From Arthrobacter glacialis (GTDB lineage: Bacteria; Actinomycetota; Actinomycetes; Actinomycetales; Micrococcaceae), in assembly GCF_002909445.1 (NCBI RefSeq), contig NZ_PPXC01000002.1, positions 326,800-390,799 of the forward strand: a stretch of 64,000 bases of DNA. Reading direction: 5' to 3'. Positions within the stretch are counted from its first letter, which is position 1, and the number at the start of each line of letters is the position of its first letter. The position numbers were made by a program, and so were the translations under genes. The notes beneath the pieces are model-generated. The model made no database searches. It was not told the DNA's origin and saw only the letters and a list, made by a program, of their open reading frames with translations. This document shows, one piece after another, positions 30,713-38,526 of this stretch.

Positions 30713-30750
30713 AGGGCTAAGCCTGGGGCGGAGAGTGAAACGGCCTTCAT
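30709..30750 (-). CDS. Short upstream ORF (13 codons) overlapping the binding-protein start
   Basis: ATG at 30750 lies 7 bases after AAGGGAG, the best ribosome-binding site in the leader. It encodes MKAVSLSAPGLAL and stops in a GTGA overlap with the GTG start of the binding lipoprotein. Either this is a leader peptide coupling translation into the transporter operon, or one base is missing and it is the true N-terminus of the lipoprotein. Both readings fit the sequence. Confidence 0.4.
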   Translation of the reverse strand: MKAVSLSAPGLAL

Positions 30751-30835
30751 CAAAAAACTCCCTTGTTCTTTTGGACTGAGGTGGAACAGTTGCAACGGGT
30801 TGCGGGTTACCCAACGGTAATGATTTACACTCTAT

Positions 30836-30850
30836 ATTTAGACTCTAAAT
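30836..30850. promoter_or_regulatory. Operator candidate for the ROK repressor
   Basis: A perfect 15-bp dyad, ATTTAGA-C-TCTAAAT, lies in the AT-rich space between the divergent sugar operon and the ROK gene, overlapping a TATATT sequence that could serve as a -10 element. Its place fits control of both directions by the ROK regulator. Confidence 0.6.
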
Positions 30851-30868
30851 TTATGCGCTGTTAGTATT

Positions 30869-32092
30869 ATGTACATCACACGGCCGGACGTCAAGGGGCA
30901 ACTTTTGGAACTCACAGCGAACACCCCCCAGCAGTTGCGCCAGACAAACATGAGTGCCATCTTGAGTGTCATGCGCCGCTCCGGCGCGTTGACCGGCACG
31001 GATCTCATCGAGGCCACGGGGCTGGCCCGGGCCACGGTGATAGCCGTGTGCGATGACTTGATCCAGGCAGGCTGGGTCCGTGAACTCCCCGCCCAGCGCA
31101 CGGCGGTGCAAAAGGGCCGGCCCGCGAGGGTGTTTGAATTTGATGCCGCGGCAGGGGTTGTGGTGGGACTGGACTTTGGCGTTGCCAAGACCACTGCCCT
31201 GGTGGCGGATCTGCGCGGCAACATCCTGGCCAAGGCCACCGAGCGCTTGGTTGAGTTCACGGCTCCGGACGCCGAACGCCTCGCCAGCATCGACAAAGCC
31301 ATCCGGACAGCCCTGGCGAGTGCGGGCGTCACCCATGAGGCCGTGCTGGTTGCCGGGCTGGGAATTGCCGCGCCCGTTGACCGGGCAGGCAACATTCCCC
31401 ACAGCCAGCCCTTCTGGGAGAACTTTGACATTGGCATCCAGGAAAATCTGCGCGATCGGTACGGCTGGCCGGTGCTGCTGGGCAACGACGCCAACCTGGC
31501 GGCCATGGCCGAGCGCTGGATAGGCGTGGCGGCCGGCAGCGATGACCTGGCCGTCATGCTGGCAGGTGAACGCATTGGTTTCGGTTTGATGGAATCCGGG
31601 CGGCTGCTGCACGGTGCCTCGGGGCGCAGCGGCGAAGCGGGCCTGCTTCACTTGGTGCACGGGGTCGGAACACCGGAGGGTATTGCCGTGCTGGCCCGCG
31701 ACATGGCCCTGCTCGCCTGCAAAAAGGGCCTGCCCAAAACAGTCCTGTCCACTCTGGCCGGCGACATCACCGCCGAGGCGGTCTTTGCTGCAGCGGCTGG
31801 CGGTGATGCAGTGGCTGCACGGATACTCGATGACATTGCCAAGCGCATGGCCCGGGTCATCTCCTTGATAGCCACTTTCTTTGATCCGGAGCTGGTGGTC
31901 ATTGGCGGCGCCGTGGCGGAGTCCTCGGCCGTCCTGCTCAAGCCGCTGCAGGCCGAGCTGACAACGCTCATGCCCAACCCACCGAAGGTTGCTGTCTCCA
32001 CGTTGGGTGACGCCATCGTGACACTCGGTGCCGTCCGCCTGGCCTTGGACTATGTGGAAAAGCATGCGCTGGAGCTGGTTCCGCGCGCGTAA
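30869..32092 (+). CDS. ROK-family transcriptional repressor
   Basis: A 407-residue regulator. An N-terminal winged helix (ILSVMRRSGALTGTDLIEATGL, then ATVIAVCDDLIQAGWV) is followed by a ROK sugar-kinase-like domain (GLDFGVAKTTALVADL, GIAAPVDRAGNIP, LLGNDANLAAMAE). ROK regulators with such an HTH (NagC/XylR-like) bind operators until a sugar or sugar phosphate is sensed. It is divergent from the alpha-glucoside transporter operon and probably represses it. The zinc-binding Cys cluster and catalytic motifs of true ROK kinases are not evident. Start at MYIT; a second ATG at 30950 would cut into the HTH. Confidence 0.92.
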   Translation: MYITRPDVKGQLLELTANTPQQLRQTNMSAILSVMRRSGALTGTDLIEATGLARATVIAVCDDLIQAGWVRELPAQRTAVQKGRPARVFEFDAAAGVVVGLDFGVAKTTALVADLRGNILAKATERLVEFTAPDAERLASIDKAIRTALASAGVTHEAVLVAGLGIAAPVDRAGNIPHSQPFWENFDIGIQENLRDRYGWPVLLGNDANLAAMAERWIGVAAGSDDLAVMLAGERIGFGLMESGRLLHGASGRSGEAGLLHLVHGVGTPEGIAVLARDMALLACKKGLPKTVLSTLAGDITAEAVFAAAAGGDAVAARILDDIAKRMARVISLIATFFDPELVVIGGAVAESSAVLLKPLQAELTTLMPNPPKVAVSTLGDAIVTLGAVRLALDYVEKHALELVPRA

Positions 32093-32131
32093 CCGGCGCC
32101 GTCATGCCTGCGGCGGGCGTACTGTGTTGCC

Positions 32132-33478
32132 ATGGACGTCAGAAACGGAATCTTCCTGCCGCCGGAGGGCATAACTGTGACCGGGGCCGGGACGCTGCCG
32201 GCAGCCTTTGATGTCTCGGGGTTTGCTGTTGCAGCCATGGGGGAAGCCGCCACAGCCATAGCCCGGCTGGCCCGGCATCATGGCGGCGCCCGTGCCGACA
32301 TTTCCATCGACAGGGACCTGGCCTCCCTGTGGTTTGGGCTTTCCTTCACGCCCGTCGGCTGGGAGCTGCCGCCGATCTGGGATGCCATCGCCGGGGACTA
32401 CCAGTGCGCCGATGGCTGGATCCGTCTGCACACCAACGCCCCGCACCACCGCGCCGCCGCCGTGAAAGTCTTGGGGCTGGGGGCCGACGCCAACCGCGCA
32501 ACCGTTGCGGCCGTCGTCGAGCATTGGAACGGGCAGGAGCTGGAGGACGCCGTGGTTGCTGCCCAGGGCTGTGCTGCGGTGATGCGCTCGCCGGAGCAGT
32601 GGCGGGACCATGCGCAGGGGCGTGCCGTGGCTGGCGAACCCTTGATTGCGTGGGGTTCTGCGCGAGCTTACGACGCCGGAACCTCCGCCCGCGTCCGGCT
32701 CGCCAGTGCCGGGCGGCCGCTGGCAGGGGTGCGGGTGCTGGATTTGACGCGGGTCATTGCCGGTCCGGTGGCAACGCGGTTCCTGGCCATGTACGGGGCG
32801 CAGGTGCTGAGAATCGACCCGCCCGACTGGGAAGAGCCGGTGCTGGAAGCGGAGATGACGCTGGGCAAGCACTGCGCCCGGCTCGATCTGAAGTCTCCCG
32901 AGGGATTCGCCAGGCTGCACGAGCTGCTGGCCGGGGCGGACATCCTCATCCACGGCTACCGCCCCGACGCGCTGGAGAACTTGGGGTTCTCGGACGAAGA
33001 ATTGGCCCTTCGGTATCCGCAGCTGGTCAACATAGCCCTGGACGCTTACGGCTGGAGCGGGCCCTGGGCCAATCGCCGGGGCTTTGATTCGCTCGTGCAG
33101 ATGAGCTGCGGCATCGCCTCCTCGGGGATGACTGAATTTGGCGCTAGCAAGCCGTTTCCGCTGCCCGTTCAGGCGCTGGATCATGCCACCGGCTACCTGT
33201 GTGCGGCGGCGGCCGTCGACGCCTGGCGGGAGAGCCTGGGCGGCTCCGTGCGCACTGCGCGGCTGTCTCTGGCCAGAACCGCCGTGGAACTGGTGCTGAC
33301 CCGGCCGTCGGATCCCGCTGCGCCGGCGCCTGTTCTTGGTACTTTTACGCAGATTCCTGAGGAAACGCGGTGGGGTCCTGGCCTGCGTTTGCCCGCTGCC
33401 ATCCGGATTTCAGGGCTTGAGCCGTTCACCGATGTGCCGGCCCGGGGGTTCGGCTGGGCGCTGCCCGCCTGGCCATAG
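32132..33478 (+). CDS. Family III CoA transferase (CaiB/BaiF)
   Basis: A 448-residue protein. The C-terminal 270 residues hold the family III pattern: GVRVLDLTRVIAGPVATRFL, LRIDPPDWEEP, ARLDLKSPEGFARLHEL, ADILIHGYRP, LVNIALDAYGWSGPWANR and GFDSLVQMSCG, whose Asp matches the catalytic residue that carries the CoA ester. The N-terminal 190 residues form a second, weaker half, as in longer bacterial members. The acid acted on is not deducible. It lies alone, 39 bases after the ROK gene, and is followed by a palindrome cluster. Confidence 0.88.
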   Translation: MDVRNGIFLPPEGITVTGAGTLPAAFDVSGFAVAAMGEAATAIARLARHHGGARADISIDRDLASLWFGLSFTPVGWELPPIWDAIAGDYQCADGWIRLHTNAPHHRAAAVKVLGLGADANRATVAAVVEHWNGQELEDAVVAAQGCAAVMRSPEQWRDHAQGRAVAGEPLIAWGSARAYDAGTSARVRLASAGRPLAGVRVLDLTRVIAGPVATRFLAMYGAQVLRIDPPDWEEPVLEAEMTLGKHCARLDLKSPEGFARLHELLAGADILIHGYRPDALENLGFSDEELALRYPQLVNIALDAYGWSGPWANRRGFDSLVQMSCGIASSGMTEFGASKPFPLPVQALDHATGYLCAAAAVDAWRESLGGSVRTARLSLARTAVELVLTRPSDPAAPAPVLGTFTQIPEETRWGPGLRLPAAIRISGLEPFTDVPARGFGWALPAWP

Positions 33479-33531
33479 TGCCGGATTCCGGACCGGCTGG
33501 ATTCGGTACCTCCTGAATTCCTGGATACCCG

Positions 33532-33631
33532 GAATCCAAACTGCAGCTGATGCGGGTGCCGCCGGCGTCCCCGAATCCAAACTGCAGCTGATGCGGGTGC
33601 CAGACCCGGGGACCCGCATCAGCTGCAGTTT
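33532..33631. repeat. Palindromic element, family B, left of the nuclease-like gene
   Basis: Three arms are present. The 20-base arm AAACTGCAGCTGATGCGGGT occurs at 33538-33557 and again at 33579-33598, followed after 13 bases by its exact reverse complement at 33612-33631. The two direct copies sit in a larger direct repeat beginning GAATCCAAACTGC. It ends 22 bases from the stop of the nuclease-like gene; a near-copy sits on the other side of that gene. Confidence 0.93.
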
Positions 33632-33652
33632 CAATGTGGGCAGCGGTCCGGA

Positions 33653-34576
33653 TCAGCCGCGCCATCCGTGCTGCCGCAGTGCGCGTTTGAACATGTCGAC
33701 CACATGGGCGTCGCCGCGGCGCATATCCGCCTTGTACACCTTGACCTGCAGCCATCCACGGGCAGCTGTCCGTTCATCACGGGTGCTATCAAAGAGCTGC
33801 TTTTCCGGGGTCTTGTGCACCTCGCCTTCGTATTCACCGCTGGTTTTGAATTCCTCGCAGGCAAGGTCTGGCGATACTTCCGGACTGCCCGCAATGGCGT
33901 AGTTGGTGGTGAATTCGGGCAGCCCTGCACGCTGCAACATTAAGCGCAACCGGGTTTCCGGCGGGGAGTCCACACCAACCCGCATCAGCTCCACGGCAGT
34001 CCTGGCGGCTTGGAGGCCCCGGATGCTGCGTTTGCCGGCGATATAGGAAGCCAGCGTTTCTGCCGGGACCACAGGGAACTTGGGTGGTTCAAAATAGCGG
34101 TCATGCTCACAGACCAGGAAGTCCGCCACGGCCACCAGATCATTCAGGCCCAACAGGGTGCCCAGATCCAGAAACGTTCGTGCGGGCGTGGTGACCGGCA
34201 CGCCGTCGATCATCATGATCTCCTCGGGCTCCAACGCGTTGTTGTGGCCGATCACGTTCCGCCGCCGCGCCTGCGCCGAGTGTGCTGGCCGGGTGAGATG
34301 AATGGTCCGGATTTCATCGTCGAACCACGGCAGCGGCATGCCGTGCAGTTGAGCCGCCGTGACATGGGAGATGCAGCCCGACCCGCACAATGCCGTATAG
34401 GGGCGCACCCGGTCAAGCAACTGTTGCATTTTGCCGCGAGGCACCCGGATCTGCCGGCTGGGGATGGACAGGTCTTGTGCCCGCAACCGGCTGCGCGTGG
34501 CGCCGGCGGCCAAGCCCTCACTGAACGTGAAGGAGCGCCGAGGGAGGCTTCCTGGGAGCTGGGGTCGGGCGACCAT
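33653..34576 (-). CDS. AbiEi-like / DUF559-type nuclease-fold protein
   Basis: A 307-residue protein. The N-terminal part (FTFSEGLAAGATRSRLRAQDL ... IRVPRG) resembles the winged-helix domain annotated as AbiEi-type antitoxin. The middle resembles AbiEi_4-like proteins (VPVTTPARTFLDLGTLL). The C-terminal 100 residues fit a Vsr/DUF559 PD-(D/E)XK nuclease: Glu207 (SPPETRLRLML), Asp237 (SPDLACEEF) and Glu248 with EYEGEVH, then a GW-VKVY strand. No AbiEii toxin gene is next to it, so a simple type IV toxin-antitoxin pair is unlikely. It is bracketed by family B palindromes. Starts further upstream (TTG 34594) are possible. Confidence 0.8.
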   Translation of the reverse strand: MVARPQLPGSLPRRSFTFSEGLAAGATRSRLRAQDLSIPSRQIRVPRGKMQQLLDRVRPYTALCGSGCISHVTAAQLHGMPLPWFDDEIRTIHLTRPAHSAQARRRNVIGHNNALEPEEIMMIDGVPVTTPARTFLDLGTLLGLNDLVAVADFLVCEHDRYFEPPKFPVVPAETLASYIAGKRSIRGLQAARTAVELMRVGVDSPPETRLRLMLQRAGLPEFTTNYAIAGSPEVSPDLACEEFKTSGEYEGEVHKTPEKQLFDSTRDERTAARGWLQVKVYKADMRRGDAHVVDMFKRALRQHGWRG

Positions 34577-34651
34577 GCATAAAGTCTGACCCAAATTCCC
34601 GAACCGTGTGGGAAGTTATCCACAGGGCAGCGGCGGGGTCTGCTCGTGAGG

Positions 34652-34754
34652 GAAATCGAAACAGCAGCTAATGCGGGTGCCGCCGCTTTCCCGGAATCGA
34701 AACTACAGCTGATGCGGGTGCGCAGGCCCGAGACCCGCATCAGCTGCTGTTTGG
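34652..34754. repeat. Palindromic element, family B, right of the nuclease-like gene
   Basis: It has the same three-arm layout as the left copy. One diverged arm (ACAGCAGCTAATGCGGGT) lies at 34661-34678, a second direct arm (ACTACAGCTGATGCGGGT) at about 34702-34719, and the inverted arm ACCCGCATCAGCTGCTGTTT at 34733-34752. The loop again contains CAGGCCCGAG-like sequence. The orientation is the same as in the left copy. Confidence 0.92.
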
Positions 34755-34872
34755 AATTGAGGCAGGGCAGGGAATACCGGAAATTTCCGCCCCGGTAGCG
34801 GAATGCGCAAGAATTGGAACGCGGGGGCCGCTGACCCTCGTGCCGTTCGCCAGGAGTAGGAATAAGAAACGC

Positions 34873-35370
34873 ATGAACTTGTTGGTCCGTCCCATCACCG
34901 AAGCCGATTACGACGCCGTAGCCCGGGTCACTGCCGACGCCTACCTGGGTGCCGGATACTTTGCCAGCGCGGACAATCCGTACATGCGCCACATTCTGCG
35001 GGTCCGGGAGCGGGCAGCCGTGGCGCCCATGATTGTTGCTGAGCGCGACGGTGAGGTCATTGGCTCGGCCACCCTGGCAGTTTACGGCGATGAATGGGCT
35101 GACATCGCCCTGGAAGACGAGCTGGAGTTCCGTTTGCTGGTGGTGGATCCGGCAGTGCAGCGCAGCGGCGCCGGCAGGGCCATGGTGGAGCATATCCTGG
35201 CGCAGGCACGTGCCGCAGAAGGCATCGCGGCCGTCAGCCTGACCACCGGCGATGACTGGCACAGCGCCCATGCGCTCTACCAAAATCTTGGCTTCAGCCG
35301 TGCCCCCGAACGCGACTGGCCCATCCCGGAAAACGGCAAAATGCTGCGCGTTTACCGCATGGAACTCTAG
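34873..35370 (+). CDS. GNAT-family N-acetyltransferase
   Basis: A 165-residue protein with the GNAT fold. The acetyl-CoA-binding motif A is LLVVDPAVQRSGAGRAMVEH, followed by AVSLTTGDDWHSAHALYQNL and the C-terminal GFSRAPERDW. The substrate is unknown. The start MNLLVRP is favoured because the family begins here and AGGAG lies upstream; a GTG at 34840 would add eleven basic residues. Confidence 0.9.
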   Translation: MNLLVRPITEADYDAVARVTADAYLGAGYFASADNPYMRHILRVRERAAVAPMIVAERDGEVIGSATLAVYGDEWADIALEDELEFRLLVVDPAVQRSGAGRAMVEHILAQARAAEGIAAVSLTTGDDWHSAHALYQNLGFSRAPERDWPIPENGKMLRVYRMEL

Positions 35371-35454
35371 GGGCCCGCGGCGGCCCCGCATCGCAGGCAA
35401 CCGTCCGAACCGTCGAAAAGCGCAATGAACTCTGCAGGGGGGATGTCCTGCCCT

Positions 35455-35473
35455 TATAGTGGTGGCTCCACTA
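35455..35473 (+). promoter_or_regulatory. Possible promoter/operator before the RidA-family gene
   Basis: TATAGT at 35455-35460 could be a -10 element and overlaps a 6-bp dyad (TAGTGG, 5-base spacer, CCACTA). It lies about 40 bases before the GTG start of the RidA-family gene. This is suggestive only. Confidence 0.3.
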
Positions 35474-35511
35474 TCCGGGCGCAAGGCCCCACGACACTAA
35501 AGGACATCCAC

Positions 35512-35889
35512 GTGCGCAAAATCTACGGTTCCGGCTCCAGCTGGGAAAAGACCCTTGGCTACTCCCGCGCCGTGCAGGTCAATGACACCCTGTACATCTC
35601 CGCCACCTCGGCTGCGGGCCCCGACGGGACGGTTGTTGGCGAGGGGTTCTACGACCAGAGCGCATACATCCTGACCAAGCTCGACGCCGTGCTGGCGGAG
35701 GCGGGATTCTCCTTTGCCGACGTGGTGCAGACCAAGATCTACCTGACGGACATCAGCGCTTGGGAAGAGGCCGGCCGGGCCCACGGTGAGGTCTTTGGCG
35801 AGATTCGCCCCACCATGGCCCTGGTCCACGTGCTGCCGTTCCTTGACGCCGCCATGAAGGTCGAAATCGAACTCGTCGCCCAGCGCTGA
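35512..35889 (+). CDS. RidA/YjgF/YER057c/UK114-family protein
   Basis: A 125-residue protein of the Rid family, which hydrolyses reactive enamine/imine intermediates such as 2-aminoacrylate, though several subfamilies have other roles. Features are YSRAVQVNDTLYISATSA, YDQSAYILTKLDAVLAEAG, DVVQTKIYLTDI and the C-terminal AMKVEIELVAQR. The GTG start is chosen because AAAGGA lies 9 bases upstream and the family N-terminus begins there. Confidence 0.9.
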   Translation: MRKIYGSGSSWEKTLGYSRAVQVNDTLYISATSAAGPDGTVVGEGFYDQSAYILTKLDAVLAEAGFSFADVVQTKIYLTDISAWEEAGRAHGEVFGEIRPTMALVHVLPFLDAAMKVEIELVAQR

Positions 35890-35919
35890 CGGGCCCACCA
35901 TCGGGCGCGGGCCGGGCGC

Positions 35920-38400
35920 TTATTTGGCCAGGGTCCGCGCCAGCGCCCGGTAGTCCTTGGGCCCCATGTCCGGGAGATACGCCTTGCCAATGGCCACGCC
36001 AATGGCCGGGAGTTTGAGTGGGTCGGCAAAGGCCATGTGCATGGTTTGGTATTCGGGATTGAACTTGCTCTTGAACTTGAACAGCGAATGAAAGCCGTAG
36101 GCCGGTTCCAGGGTGTTGGCGAGAGTATCCAGGAGCAGCGTCATCGCGGTGGATTCGGCGGGCGTTTGGCCGTCAGTCAGCGGTTTGGTGGCCAGTGGCG
36201 CCCCGGACAGCGAGAGGACTTCCACGCCGTCGTCCTTCATGCGGAACGCTGCCGCCGCGATGACAAACTCCATGATGCCGGGAATGGCGTTCTCGCCCCG
36301 GCGCATGAAGTCCAGCGTGTAGCCCACTGCCTTGCCGTCGCGGTAGCTGGGCAGCCAGCTGGTGATGGCCTGCAAACTGCCGTCATTGCCAATGGCCAGC
36401 AGCAGTTTTACTTCGGGATCCTTGAGCTCGTCCATCCCGCCCAGCGTGAAGCCCATTTCGGGCAGTTCCTTCTCCGAGACCCACTGTTCGCTGATGGTGT
36501 TGATGCGGGTGGCCATCAACGGCGGCAGCTCTGCCCATGAGCACCAGAGGGTGGTGACACCTTCCCGGGTGCCGCGGTTGCTGGCCGAACGGACTTTTTG
36601 CCAGTGCTTGCCGGCCAGGTCAAAGGTGGGCGGGTGCATGAGCGTCTCCTCGCCCACGGGCATGGTGGACCAGTTCAGGGCCGCGAAGGTGGGCAGGGTG
36701 CGCCCGTGAACGCTGTAGAACACCGGAACCCAACTGTTCGCATCGCAGAAGGCAACGAATTCGCGGATGGTGGGGTCAACCCGGTGATCCAGGGCGACGG
36801 GGTCCGAGAGAATGATGGCGATGCCGTTGATCACGCGGTAGGCGACGCCGGATTCGCCGTCGTTGCTGAACCAATAAACGTTGCCCTTCCACGTGCCCAT
36901 GAAGCTCAGGGTGCCGCCACCGCCGCGGCGCAGCAGCTCCCGGAAACGTTGTTCGTCATCGACGGAGCGCTCGGTCTCGGTGGCCCGCAGCAGCTTGATG
37001 CTGGCCAGCACAAACACGATCCAAAACACCGGGCCCACCCACTGGAACAGGAACAGCACCAACGGGGCAGTGGGTTCGGCGACAGTGCCCAGCATGGGTT
37101 GCAAGCCCCCGGGCATGAAGCGCTGCACGGTGGAAGCCAGAACGGCACCTGGGGCAACACCGCCGGGGATGGCCACGGCGGCTACCAGGTACGCCAGTGC
37201 CAGCACCACGAAGCTGCCTGCCACGGTGACGGTGAACCATCGAACGCTGCGCCGGGGTGCGCGAATCTGGAATTGGCGCCGGGTGATCACCAGCAGCACG
37301 ATCAAGGCCAGGGGCAGCAACAGGGCCGCCATCAGGTCCGCCAGAAGCTCACTGACCGCCAAGAGGTCGCCAGGTGTTGCGTCGGTGGAGTCCAGCGTCA
37401 GGTTCAGATCATCCGCGGACGGGGCTGTGAAGGGCAGCACGGAAATGGCTGCGTTGCTGGCAATGGCCAGGATGAGCGCAAAGCGGCGGCCGCGGCGCAA
37501 TCCACCAGCCGCCACCAGCAGCAGGACCAGTGGCGACAACGCCAGCAGTACCTGGCCCAAGCCCTGACTGCCAGCGACGCTGGTGCCGAAGAACAAACTC
37601 ACAAATGACAACGGACCGGACCCGCCTGGAGGCAGCAGCGCGGCGAGAGGCCCCAGGGCAGAGATGGCGACGACGGCCGCCACCAGGGACCGGGTCTCCG
37701 CGTGGGAACTGCGACGGAAGCCCAGGAAGAACGGGCCCGGGCGCAGGATGGCGCCCAGGAGCAGACCAAGCAGCCCGGCCGTGAGGCGGTAGAAATTGTT
37801 TTGGTCGCCGCTGTATAGAACAAACATGAGCACCGTGGCAAACGTGAACAGGCGTATGCGCCGCCGCCACAGCGTGGGGGCAAACGCGCTCGCCGTGACC
37901 AGGGCGCCCACAATGCCAATGGTGGGGTCGCCGGTGAAAATCTCCTGCGTGTATTGCGCCCAGAGTTCCCCGACGCTGGCACCGAGCCACTGCAAGCCAA
38001 TGCCCACAGCGATGCCCAGGGCACCCGTCAGCACGAAGGCCAGGGCCGTGCGGCGGCTGCCGATGAGACGCTCGGCTGCTGCCAGCGCGGTCAGGGAGAG
38101 CAGCACCACCACGGCGAGTTGGGCCGGGTTCTCGGCAACAAAGAGCGCAGTCAGCGGCGTCCACCACAGTCCCTCACCGATGGTGTTTGAAACTCCGGCG
38201 GCCCACCACGGAGCATCCTGCCCGGAGGTTGGAAATTTCCACAGGGTGCCTGCCATGGCTGCCGTGAGCAGGGTGATTGCCGCGAGCGCCATGCTGATGG
38301 GGGACCTGCGCAGGTAGCGCCCCAGGGCGAGCCGCAGCGCGGATGGTGGTGGGGGGATGGTGTCCGGGACGGGTTTTCCTGCGGCGGACGGCTCAGTCAC
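35920..38400 (-). CDS. MprF-like membrane protein with DUF2156 C-terminal domain
   Basis: An 826-residue protein. The N-terminal 500 residues contain many hydrophobic segments, including a rhomboid-like arrangement near residues 30-230. The C-terminal 300 residues match the DUF2156/LPG_synthase_C GNAT-like domain of lysylphosphatidylglycerol synthases (RGGGGTLSFMGTWKGNVYWF, VNGIAIILSDPVA, GYTLDFMRRGENAIPGIMEF, LSLSGAPLA). MprF enzymes transfer aminoacyl groups from tRNA to membrane lipid and give resistance to cationic peptides. Whether this homologue does so, and with which amino acid, is not visible; no fused lysyl-tRNA synthetase (LysX type) is present. Confidence 0.88.
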   Translation of the reverse strand: MTEPSAAGKPVPDTIPPPPSALRLALGRYLRRSPISMALAAITLLTAAMAGTLWKFPTSGQDAPWWAAGVSNTIGEGLWWTPLTALFVAENPAQLAVVVLLSLTALAAAERLIGSRRTALAFVLTGALGIAVGIGLQWLGASVGELWAQYTQEIFTGDPTIGIVGALVTASAFAPTLWRRRIRLFTFATVLMFVLYSGDQNNFYRLTAGLLGLLLGAILRPGPFFLGFRRSSHAETRSLVAAVVAISALGPLAALLPPGGSGPLSFVSLFFGTSVAGSQGLGQVLLALSPLVLLLVAAGGLRRGRRFALILAIASNAAISVLPFTAPSADDLNLTLDSTDATPGDLLAVSELLADLMAALLLPLALIVLLVITRRQFQIRAPRRSVRWFTVTVAGSFVVLALAYLVAAVAIPGGVAPGAVLASTVQRFMPGGLQPMLGTVAEPTAPLVLFLFQWVGPVFWIVFVLASIKLLRATETERSVDDEQRFRELLRRGGGGTLSFMGTWKGNVYWFSNDGESGVAYRVINGIAIILSDPVALDHRVDPTIREFVAFCDANSWVPVFYSVHGRTLPTFAALNWSTMPVGEETLMHPPTFDLAGKHWQKVRSASNRGTREGVTTLWCSWAELPPLMATRINTISEQWVSEKELPEMGFTLGGMDELKDPEVKLLLAIGNDGSLQAITSWLPSYRDGKAVGYTLDFMRRGENAIPGIMEFVIAAAAFRMKDDGVEVLSLSGAPLATKPLTDGQTPAESTAMTLLLDTLANTLEPAYGFHSLFKFKSKFNPEYQTMHMAFADPLKLPAIGVAIGKAYLPDMGPKDYRALARTLAK

Positions 38401-38526
38401 GGGACCTCCAAGGGGGACTTTTGCATCACACTACGTGTCAACAGGGCCCCAGTCCAGAGCGGGAGGTATTGCCATGGGCCTTGACATGCGGGGTGGTTTT
38501 CGCCAGACCCGGTCTAAGATGACCAC

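Larger units (their letters stand above)
33532..34754. other. Putative nuclease-palindrome unit B
   Basis: One minus-strand gene with an AbiEi-like N-terminus and a PD-(D/E)XK-like C-terminus is bracketed by two copies of the same three-arm palindromic element (33532-33631 and 34652-34754), both in the same orientation. The unit as a whole is an inference from this symmetry and from the similar layout at 62588-63939. Confidence 0.4.

Noticed and set aside
33532-34754. A CRISPR array or a type IV toxin-antitoxin pair
   Set aside because: Repeats are palindromes with no regular spacers and flank a gene on each side. The AbiEi-like proteins have no adjacent AbiEii toxin and carry a nuclease-type C-terminus.
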